In this document: piece by piece, positions 1 through 5,680 of the stretch | Position numbering within the stretch: the first letter of the stretch is position 1 | How the letters are laid out: each line of letters begins with the position of its first letter | Source: an uncultured Actinomyces sp. | GTDB lineage: Bacteria; Actinomycetota; Actinomycetes; Actinomycetales; Actinomycetaceae | Length of the DNA: 7,903 nt | Reading direction: 5' to 3' | Assembly: GCA_915063485.1 (NCBI GenBank) | Contig: CAJZDJ010000089.1 | Location: 1 to 7,903, forward strand | Program-made: the position numbers and the translations under genes | The notes under the pieces: generated by a model | What the model saw: the letters and a program-made list of their open reading frames with translations, nothing else | What the model was told of the DNA's origin: nothing | Databases searched by the model: none

Positions 1-23
1 ATTTGGTGGCCCGGCGGGGCAAA

Positions 24-52
24 TTGAATGGGGTGGGGGGAGCTGATAGGTT
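24..52 (+). promoter_or_regulatory. Candidate promoter for the mini-CRISPR (creR-like) RNA
   Basis: A TTGAAT hexamer at 24-29 and a TAGGTT hexamer at 47-52 are separated by 17 bases. This is the spacing of a primary sigma-factor promoter, and TAGGTT fits the TANNNT form common in actinobacterial -10 boxes. Transcription would begin near 59 and run through the repeat-like elements to the terminator ending at 180. A competing -10-like TATAAA lies at 53-58 and another weak one, TATCGT, at 101-106, so the true start is uncertain. The call rests only on consensus resemblance and on the need for a promoter here. Confidence 0.3.
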
Positions 53-70
53 TATAAAGTCCTTCTAGCA

Positions 71-98
71 CTAGTGATAGCTAGTGATACTAGTCACA
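71..98. repeat. Tandem 10-bp CTAGTGATA repeats, possible operator
   Basis: CTAGTGATA occurs at 71-79 and again at 81-89, exactly one helical turn apart. A diverged third copy, CTAGTCACA, follows at 90-98. The block also contains the palindrome CACTAGTG (69-76) and an interrupted inverted repeat GTGA-N6-TCAC (84-97). Sites phased on one face of the helix just upstream of a small RNA suggest a protein-binding operator or activator site. No known regulator motif is recognised, and simple local duplication is an alternative. Confidence 0.45.
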
Positions 99-104
99 GT
101 TATC

Positions 105-131
105 GTATTCCCCTATCTAGGGGATGACCCT
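105..131 (+). repeat. Degenerate type I-E CRISPR repeat with 5' handle
   Basis: The element begins GTATTCCCC and ends GGGGATGACCCT, which matches the I-E repeat pattern GTnTTCCCC...GGGGATgAnCC. The inner part of the stem, normally GC/GC, is replaced by TA on both arms, so CCCCTA still pairs with TAGGGG (110-115 with 118-123). The loop is only TC, or four bases if the last pair is open. The element is about two bases shorter than a normal 28-29 nt repeat. Bases 124-131 would form the 5' handle after Cas6e cleavage. It is the upstream half of the mini-CRISPR rather than part of an active array, because the next repeat-like element starts only 20 bases later. Confidence 0.75.
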
Positions 132-151
132 GTGTAGTGCATCAGATGGGC

Positions 152-180
152 GTTTTCCCCGCGAAAGCGGGGATTTTTTT
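152..180 (+). terminator. Second CRISPR repeat-like element doubling as an intrinsic terminator
   Basis: GTTTT (152-156) is followed by a perfect 6-bp stem CCCCGC/GCGGGG (157-162 with 167-172) closed by a GAAA tetraloop, then A173 and seven T residues (174-180). Bases 152-172 equal the 21-nt 3' tag of a I-E crRNA. After GGGGAT the conserved GAnCC of a repeat is replaced by T residues, which converts the hairpin into a Rho-independent terminator. In isolation it could be read as an ordinary terminator. The GTTTTCCCC flank, the partner element at 105-131 and the guide between them support the repeat origin. Confidence 0.8.
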
Positions 181-233
181 GCTTCCCTAGAGTGTCTAGA
201 CCTCTGGGGGTGCCACATATTTAATTTTTTAGA

Positions 234-256
234 AAGGTGTATTGCATAAGGGAAGG
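234..256 (+). promoter_or_regulatory. AAG PAM and partial protospacer: predicted Cascade operator before cas3
   Basis: AAG at 234-236 is the canonical I-E PAM. The adjacent 237-250 reads GTGTATTGCATAAG, against the guide GTGTAGTGCATCAG (132-145). Differences fall only at guide positions 6 and 12. From position 15 to 20 only position 19 matches. Cascade bound here would cover the region just upstream of the candidate -10 at 257-265 and about 130 bases before the cas3 start. Partial pairing is expected to allow binding and block transcription without Cas3 cleavage, based on known I-E seed rules. Confidence 0.75.
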
Positions 257-265
257 TGCTAAGAT
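257..265 (+). promoter_or_regulatory. Candidate extended -10 of the cas operon promoter
   Basis: TGCTAAGAT reads as an extended -10 (TGn followed by TAAGAT, a TANNNT hexamer). The bases 17 upstream (237-242, GTGTAT) are not a good -35, which fits an extended -10 promoter. Transcription would start near 271, leaving a leader of roughly 115 bases. The -35 position falls in the seed part of the predicted protospacer, a place where bound Cascade would exclude RNA polymerase. An alternative -35-like TTGCAT (242-247) has no convincing -10 at proper spacing. Confidence 0.35.
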
Positions 266-293
266 TTTAGACATCAACCCCGCCGGTCGATGT

Positions 294-308
294 CGATCCG
301 TTGGATCG
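294..308 (+). other. Small hairpin in the cas3 leader
   Basis: CGATCC (294-299) pairs with GGATCG (303-308) around the loop GTT, giving a perfect 6-bp stem. No T-tract follows, so it is not a terminator. It could stabilise the leader RNA, or be a small operator in DNA. No function is assigned. Confidence 0.4.
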
Positions 309-333
309 TCTAGCAGCCCTCTCTGTAAGTCTC

Positions 334-384
334 ATGCTAATACTCGGCATATTTTCAGGAGGGCAGTTTCAAACAAGGAATTAA
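334..384 (+). other. Possible 16-codon upstream ORF ending just before cas3
   Basis: An ATG at 334 opens a short frame (MLILGIFSGGQFQTRN) whose TAA stop at 382-384 lies two bases before the cas3 ATG at 387. No Shine-Dalgarno sequence precedes it. Inside it lies a strong AGGAGG (357-362), which is 24 bases from the cas3 start and has no start codon at normal spacing of its own. The frame could be chance. If translated, its stop position would couple it to cas3. Confidence 0.2.
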
Positions 385-386
385 AA

Positions 387-3359
387 ATGATTCGCAAACC
401 TGCTCCCGCATTCCCGTTGCCGCAGCCGCAGTTGGAAGCCTGTGAGCTATCTGAGCTGGCTCGCAGCTTTTGGGCTAAAAGTGGTAGTGCTGAAACCTGG
501 CTCTCAGTGGTGCAGCACCTGCTGGACAGTGCAGACATAGCGGGTTATCTGTTCGATGAGTATCTAAGCGAGCACCACAGTCAGCTCATGGCCTCAGTGT
601 GGGGTGGTGACCAAGCCAAAGCTCGCGCGACTTTCGTGTTCCTGGCTGCTAGTCACGATTGTGGCAAAGTGAGCCCCCAGTTCTCGTGTCAGCGCACAGA
701 CCTGGCCCAACTGATCCGTAACCAGGGCCTGGTGGTAATGCGCAAACGGGACTACCCTGAGCGCTCATACCTACCTCACGGCCTGGTTAGCCAGTTTGCC
801 CTATGGGATGAAATCAGTGAAGCTGGCGGTAATCGGCTAGCTGCCCGCCAGTGGGCGATTCTGGTAGGGGTGCACCACGGACGCTACCCGAGCACTGACG
901 CCGTCGCCCTAGCTCAGGCACAATACAGGTACCAGGAAGGCTCCAGTCAGGACGATCCGCGCTGGGGGCAAGCTCGCTCAGAAATTCTGCGCTTCATGGC
1001 TCGCCGTAGCGGTTTCCCTCTCATCGCCCCCGACACCGCTCTGCCTGAGCTGCCTATTGCGGTGGCCTCCGCCTACGCTTCAGCACTGGTGATTGCAGAC
1101 TGGTTGGCTTCCAATGAGGACTACTTCCCGCTGCGACTGCGCCCGGTAGATGACAGCAGCAAACTCTCAATTAGCGGCTATCCGGAATTAAACGCCCGCC
1201 AGCAGCGCGAACGCGTCAGGCGAGCTTGGAAACGCGCCCAGTTCCCCACACCCATGCGCGTTCCCAACTCTGACATCGAAAACGCCGCAGACTTTTACCG
1301 CCACCGTTTTAGCTGGCCTGCCTCCTACCAGCCCACCAAAGCTCAGCGCGAAGTCATTGAGATCGCCGCCGCTGAAAACCCGGACCTGATGATCGTTGAG
1401 GCCCCTCCTGGCTCAGGTAAAACCGAGCTAGCTTTCGCTGCTGCCGAGGTGCTTATGCGTGAGCGAGGGCTGCAAGGAGTCTTCGTAGCCCTACCCACCC
1501 AGGCCACCACAAACGCCATGTTTGAGCGCGTCACCAGCTGGCTTACCAGTATCTTGGGTGACGAGCCACAAAAACTTGGGGTGCACCTAGCCCACGGCAA
1601 AAACAGCCTAAACAAGTCGTTTATGGAACTTCTAGAAAATGGTCACAGCCCCCTAGAGGTTTATGACGACGACGCCGACAGCAAAGACAATGGTCTACAC
1701 GCCAGCCGCTGGATGGGACAAAGGTGGCGCTCCACCCTATCTCCCGTAGTCGTGGGAACAATCGACCAAGTACTACTGGCCGCCCTCAAATCCCGCCACG
1801 TACTAGTACGCCACCTAGGTTTGATGGGCAAAGTGGTGGTTATTGACGAGGTACACGCCGCTGATGCCTACATGCAGACCTACCTTAAAGCCGCCCTGAC
1901 CTGGCTGGGCCTGTACCAAATCCCCGTAGTCCTACTATCGGCCACCCTGCCACCCGAGCGCCGTCGAGAATTACTAGACGCCTACCGACGCGGCCAAGGC
2001 GGTGCCCCCACAGACAACACCGCGCTGGATAAGGCAATCGGCTACCCAGTGATCTCCACCGTGGCCGCAGGCGAAGTGCGCATCCACGAGATTGAGGGTG
2101 AGCCTGAAGTAACCAAACAGATCATCCCCACTCAAGTAGACAGCGCCGAAGAAATCGCAAAATTACTAGAGCGAGAACTGGCTGATGGCGGCTGCGCAGT
2201 GGTCATCCGCAACACGGTACGCGAAGCCCAAGAAACCTACGCCGCCGTCAAAAAAGTCTTCGGACGCCAGCAAGCCACGCTGCTGCACTCGCGGTTCTTG
2301 GCAGTTGAACGCTCTGCGCGAGACCGCGCAATGCTGGAACTATTTGGCAAAAACAGCACCAAACGCCCCCAAAGGCACGTGGTGGTAGCCACCCAGGTGA
2401 TCGAACAGAGCCTCGACGTCGACTTCGACCTGATGCTCACCGACCCCGCCCCCATGGACCTAGTGCTGCAGCGCATCGGCCGCCTACACCGCCACGCTGG
2501 ACGCAACCGCCCCAAAGGCCTACAAACCGCCCGCTGCCTGGTACTAGTCAATGATCTAGCCTCTGCCCCCTGGAGCTACTCCAGTGGCACCGACTACGTC
2601 TATGCGCGCTACACAAATCTACGCACCCTAGGCATCCTCGCTGATCGCGGACAAATTACTGTCAGCGAGCCCAACGACTACGCCCAGCTCACCGCCTTGG
2701 CCTACAACACAGCTGAACCAGTAGGCCCGCAGCAATGGGCTGCCTCCCTAGATGCCGCCTTGGAAAAGTACCTACACGACAACCAGCGCTCACAGGCCAA
2801 AGCCGATGACTGGTGCCTAGACGGCATGAACCTACCCAAGTGGAAAGCCCCCGAATTAGAAAGCAAATTCATGGGTAACGCTGCCACCGGGGAAGAATCA
2901 AACGGGCCTGCCGTAGCCGCCAGCCGAGCAGCCGTACGCGACGGCGAGGACCAAATCCCCGTGCTCGTCGTCGCCCTAGACCCAGAGCTAAACAACGTGC
3001 CACTAGCGCCCCCAATCAGCGGCACACAACCAGATGAGACCCCACTTGCAGTTGACGAATACAACGCTCGTGGCCGCATAGCTGACATCTGCAGTTGGAG
3101 CATATCCCTACCGCCGTGGCCATTTCGCGCTAGCGGGCAGGACCTAGATGAAGCAGTGGACGCTGTGGCCCAAGAAATTTGGGACGACCCCATCACCCAA
3201 GACTGGGCTTGCCTCCAGCACCCGCTACTAGCTGGAGAACTAATCCTGGCCATGTACCTGAGCCCTGACGGCACGCGCCTGACCCGAGACCTATACGGAC
3301 ACAAACTTACCTATTCGATTGAAAATGGAATGGAGGTACAGGGTAATGAAACCCCCTGA
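387..3359 (+). CDS. cas3: Cas3 nuclease-helicase, type I-E
   Basis: Cas3 is the effector nuclease-helicase recruited by target-bound Cascade; it nicks and then degrades the displaced strand. The 990-aa protein has an N-terminal HD nuclease domain, with H44, the HD pair H90-D91 (in SHDCGK) and H163-H164 (HHG). An SF2 helicase follows: Walker A APPGSGKT at 339-346, DEVH at 487-490, SATLP at 518-522, motif V region ATQVIEQSLDVDFD from 668 and motif VI QRIGRLHRH at 695-703. About 280 residues of C-terminal region complete it. All key residues look intact. The ATG at 387 was chosen because AAGGA (375-379) sits 7 bases before it and the protein then begins in the usual ELARSFWAKS region. The frame stays open upstream to a GTG at 237, but that has no ribosome site and lies on the predicted protospacer. 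The 3' end overlaps cse1 by 14 bases. Confidence 0.97.
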   Translation: MIRKPAPAFPLPQPQLEACELSELARSFWAKSGSAETWLSVVQHLLDSADIAGYLFDEYLSEHHSQLMASVWGGDQAKARATFVFLAASHDCGKVSPQFSCQRTDLAQLIRNQGLVVMRKRDYPERSYLPHGLVSQFALWDEISEAGGNRLAARQWAILVGVHHGRYPSTDAVALAQAQYRYQEGSSQDDPRWGQARSEILRFMARRSGFPLIAPDTALPELPIAVASAYASALVIADWLASNEDYFPLRLRPVDDSSKLSISGYPELNARQQRERVRRAWKRAQFPTPMRVPNSDIENAADFYRHRFSWPASYQPTKAQREVIEIAAAENPDLMIVEAPPGSGKTELAFAAAEVLMRERGLQGVFVALPTQATTNAMFERVTSWLTSILGDEPQKLGVHLAHGKNSLNKSFMELLENGHSPLEVYDDDADSKDNGLHASRWMGQRWRSTLSPVVVGTIDQVLLAALKSRHVLVRHLGLMGKVVVIDEVHAADAYMQTYLKAALTWLGLYQIPVVLLSATLPPERRRELLDAYRRGQGGAPTDNTALDKAIGYPVISTVAAGEVRIHEIEGEPEVTKQIIPTQVDSAEEIAKLLERELADGGCAVVIRNTVREAQETYAAVKKVFGRQQATLLHSRFLAVERSARDRAMLELFGKNSTKRPQRHVVVATQVIEQSLDVDFDLMLTDPAPMDLVLQRIGRLHRHAGRNRPKGLQTARCLVLVNDLASAPWSYSSGTDYVYARYTNLRTLGILADRGQITVSEPNDYAQLTALAYNTAEPVGPQQWAASLDAALEKYLHDNQRSQAKADDWCLDGMNLPKWKAPELESKFMGNAATGEESNGPAVAASRAAVRDGEDQIPVLVVALDPELNNVPLAPPISGTQPDETPLAVDEYNARGRIADICSWSISLPPWPFRASGQDLDEAVDAVAQEIWDDPITQDWACLQHPLLAGELILAMYLSPDGTRLTRDLYGHKLTYSIENGMEVQGNETP

Positions 3360-5016
3360 ATACAACCTGCTTGATGAACCATGGGTTCCCGTCAGGTTAC
3401 TCGACGGGACCATCACCGAGGTGGGACTGCTGGAGCTGCTGCAGCGTAGCACTGACATCGCTGACCTAGCCTGCGAGCTACCCACACAAAACATCGCAAT
3501 CCAGCGCCTAGTTTTAGCTGTTGCTTATCGAGTGGCCACGCCGCTAGATGCCGAGGAATGGCTAGAACAGCTGGAAGAGGGCGCTCCCATCGAGCAAATG
3601 ATCGAATACTTGGAAAAGTGGCGTGAGCGTTTCTACCTATTCGGTGGGCAGTACCCCTTCATGCAGGTGGCAGACCTACGCACCCCTAAAGACACAGTCT
3701 CAGGGCTAGAAAAACTGATTGCTGACGTACCCAACGGCGAGCAATTTTTCACCACCCGCAACGGCAAAGCGCTGGAGCGCATTAGTGCCGCAGAAGCCGC
3801 CCGGTGGGTGGTGCACACCCAAGCCTACGACCCCTCCGGAATCCGTTCAGGCGCTGTAGGGGACCCCGAGGTGAAGGGCGGTAAAGGCTACCCGATTGGG
3901 CCAGCCTGGTGTGGCCAGCTAGGTCTGGTATGGCTTAAGGGCAAAAACTTCAACGAAACCCTGCTGCTAAACCTGGTGCCTGCAGATGCCGGCGACCTTA
4001 AGGGAGTGCCTGTCACAACCGAGTGGGACTGGTGCACCTGGGAGGTAAGTACACCTGAAACGTCTGCGCGCGGAAACTACTCCCGCCTAGACCCAAAGGG
4101 AACCCCGCGAGACCTGAGTATCCCCAAGCTACTGACCTGGCATTCGCGCAGAATCAAGCTGATCGGTGACTCAAGCGGAGTCACAAGCGTGGTGCTGGCT
4201 CAAGGCGACAAGCTGGCTCCCCAGCAGATGCAGCGCTACGAGCCGCAGAGTCTGTGGCGCTACTCGCTGCCTCAGTCCAGAAATCACAAGCAAGACGTCT
4301 ACATGCCCAGCAAATTCAAGGCGGGGCGTGCGCTGTGGCGAGACCTGCCGGGCACACTGCCAGTTTGCGAAATGATCACGGGGGCAGACAAACAGCCCAA
4401 GAGGGAGTTCTTGCAGTCCGCAGTCTTGAGCTTCCACGCTGAGCTTAAGAGCTCAATGCTCGCTGAAGACTATCCCACACAGATGCAAATCCAGGCTGTA
4501 GGGGTCACCTACGGGCCGCAAGAAGCAACCGTTGACGACATCTACGCTGATGAGCTGACGCTTTCTGTAGCCATGATGCGCGCGGAACGCGAGGATCTGG
4601 CAGCTGAAGTTGACCGACAGGTACGTCTGACAGAGCAGGTGGCTGTAAGGGTGGGCATGCTGGGCGCAAATCTAGCCCGCGCGGCTGGTGAAAGCGGTGA
4701 CAGGGCCGGTGACGGCGCCCGCGACCGTGCCAAAGAGCAGTTCTTCTCCCGCATCGATGACCCATTTAGGGCCTGGCTTGCACAGGTTGATGGACGCCTT
4801 AGCGCCCGCGAAGTGGGCCAGATCTGGGCAAGTGAGCTGCGCCGTTACGCAACCGAGCTAGGGGCACAACTAGTTGCCTCCGCATCTTCTTCAGCGATTA
4901 TCGGCCGGGATACCAGCTGGGGCTTCATGAATGTCTCCATCGCCGAAAACTTCTTTAGGTCGGCTCTGCAAAAGCTAATGCCGAATCCAGATAACAAACA
5001 GGAAGGAATGAAATGA
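3346..5016 (+). CDS. cse1: Cse1 / CasA / Cas8e, Cascade large subunit
   Basis: Cse1 is the large subunit of I-E Cascade: it reads the PAM, helps open the DNA and docks Cas3. The 556-aa product starts with the family signature YNLLDEPWVPV and is somewhat longer than the roughly 500-aa E. coli protein. A glycine-rich stretch at about 169-184, with GGKG at 178-181, lies where the family's DNA-contacting L1 loop is expected. The C-terminal third is charged and helical, consistent with the four-helix bundle, and includes a Gly/Asp/Arg-rich insert encoded near 4690-4735. The ATG at 3346 was chosen over the upstream TTG at 3319 because GGAGG (3332-3336) lies 9 bases before it and the signature then sits at the N-terminus. 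It overlaps cas3, suggesting translational coupling. Confidence 0.95.
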   Translation: MKPPEYNLLDEPWVPVRLLDGTITEVGLLELLQRSTDIADLACELPTQNIAIQRLVLAVAYRVATPLDAEEWLEQLEEGAPIEQMIEYLEKWRERFYLFGGQYPFMQVADLRTPKDTVSGLEKLIADVPNGEQFFTTRNGKALERISAAEAARWVVHTQAYDPSGIRSGAVGDPEVKGGKGYPIGPAWCGQLGLVWLKGKNFNETLLLNLVPADAGDLKGVPVTTEWDWCTWEVSTPETSARGNYSRLDPKGTPRDLSIPKLLTWHSRRIKLIGDSSGVTSVVLAQGDKLAPQQMQRYEPQSLWRYSLPQSRNHKQDVYMPSKFKAGRALWRDLPGTLPVCEMITGADKQPKREFLQSAVLSFHAELKSSMLAEDYPTQMQIQAVGVTYGPQEATVDDIYADELTLSVAMMRAEREDLAAEVDRQVRLTEQVAVRVGMLGANLARAAGESGDRAGDGARDRAKEQFFSRIDDPFRAWLAQVDGRLSAREVGQIWASELRRYATELGAQLVASASSSAIIGRDTSWGFMNVSIAENFFRSALQKLMPNPDNKQEGMK

Positions 5017-5654
5017 CCAGCAATGTTGCTGCTGCTCAGACGCCTCCGGCTCCTAGCAGCCAAGGGCTCAGCTCAAGCGCAGCAGTACGCGGACGGGTGA
5101 ATGGCTTAATCGTTCACCGCTTGTCTACGTCCAGCCCCTCAGCGCGCGCACTGCGTGCACAGCTACGCGGTGCGCTTAGCAAGGAGGTAGGCACTGTCCC
5201 AGCAATCTGGGATCTGACCCTAGATGATCGCTCAGGATACCTAGGTGATGCTCCCACCTGTGGGGAGAAGGCCACCCACGCGGCACTGACTCTCTGGGCG
5301 CTACACCAGGGCTCTAACACGCGGCCTATGCATGACACTTCAGAGCAGCCGCGCCGCTTCGCCTCTGCTATCCGTTTAATTGCTGAGAGCCAGCGTGGTG
5401 ACAAGCGCGCTGAAGAAACTCCGATCTACCGGCGCTTTGCTGCTGCAGTGCAGTCGCCTACCTTTGCGGGACTGCTAGTGCACCTGCGCTCGCTGGTATC
5501 TCAGCTTGAGTCTGCTGAAATCCCCTGCGATTACGGCCAGCTTGCTGCTGACCTGTTCACCTGGCAAGACCCGCGTTACCGCACCTCAGTTATGCGTGAC
5601 TGGGGGCGTCAATTCGCCCGAGTTAAGCCGACCACCGACACCGACAACAAGTGA
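5013..5654 (+). CDS. cse2: Cse2 / CasB / Cas11, Cascade small subunit
   Basis: Cse2 forms the dimer along the belly of Cascade that stabilises the non-target strand and the R-loop. The 213-aa protein shows the expected all-helical, arginine-rich composition, including ALTLWALHQGS (91-101), PRRFASAIRLIAES (113-126) and the C-terminal DWGRQFAR (196-203). It is longer than the 160-aa E. coli protein, mainly through an Ala/Ser/Pro-rich N-terminal tail of about 22 residues and other small additions. The start ATG overlaps the cse1 stop as ATGA (5013-5016), with GGAAGGA at 5001-5007 as ribosome site. Family identity rests on the helical motifs and on position between cse1 and cas7. Confidence 0.92.
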   Translation: MTSNVAAAQTPPAPSSQGLSSSAAVRGRVNGLIVHRLSTSSPSARALRAQLRGALSKEVGTVPAIWDLTLDDRSGYLGDAPTCGEKATHAALTLWALHQGSNTRPMHDTSEQPRRFASAIRLIAESQRGDKRAEETPIYRRFAAAVQSPTFAGLLVHLRSLVSQLESAEIPCDYGQLAADLFTWQDPRYRTSVMRDWGRQFARVKPTTDTDNK

Positions 5655-5680
5655 CGTCAAGGAATAGAAAGGAAAAACCA

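Larger units (their letters stand above)
105..180 (+). ncRNA. Putative creR-like cas-repressing guide RNA (degenerate I-E mini-CRISPR)
   Basis: This stretch has the parts of a single crRNA unit: a decayed repeat with a hairpin (105-131), an 8-nt handle-like ATGACCCT (124-131), a 20-nt guide (132-151) and a second repeat-like hairpin (152-172) followed by T174-T180. Cas6e cleavage after G123 and G172 would give a 49-nt RNA of 8 + 20 + 21 nt, against the usual 61 nt of 8 + 32 + 21. The guide matches 237-256, just before cas3, next to an AAG PAM, with 12 of the first 14 positions identical and mismatches only at 6 and 12. The base preceding the guide belongs to CCT, not a PAM, so the RNA gene itself should not be targeted. 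Short regulatory mini-CRISPRs that repress cas promoters (creR) are an established class. Assignment here is inference from sequence, and expression is unproven. Confidence 0.8.

Noticed and set aside
1..25. Inverted repeat ATTTG...CAAAT as a terminator of an upstream gene
   Set aside because: The outer arms pair (1-5 with 20-24), but the inner bases pair poorly and no T-tract follows. The element is cut by the window edge.
105..180. A true CRISPR array of two repeats
   Set aside because: The repeats are degenerate and differ from each other, the spacer is 20 nt instead of about 32, and the last one ends in a T-tract. A regulatory mini-CRISPR explains all of this better than an active array.
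192..200. A second guide match at GTGTCTAGA
   Set aside because: Only the first four guide bases match and the preceding trinucleotide is AGA, not a known I-E PAM.
290..313. Seven-codon mini-ORF (MSIRWIV) as a CreT-like toxin
   Set aside because: It has no ribosome site and lacks the start-plus-rare-arginine-codon pattern described for creT toxins. The target region is more simply the cas3 promoter.
237..386. Extension of cas3 to an in-frame GTG at 237
   Set aside because: No ribosome site precedes it, the added 50 residues do not resemble Cas3, and the ATG at 387 has a good AAGGA 7 bases upstream. The GTG coincides with base 1 of the predicted protospacer.
2702..3304. 200-codon open frame on the minus strand
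   Set aside because: It lies wholly inside cas3, has low-complexity Ser/Arg/Ala composition typical of a shadow frame and no recognisable domain.
4505..4765. Minus-strand frames inside cse1
   Set aside because: They overlap a well-supported Cse1 frame and encode Arg/Ala-rich sequence without domains or ribosome sites.
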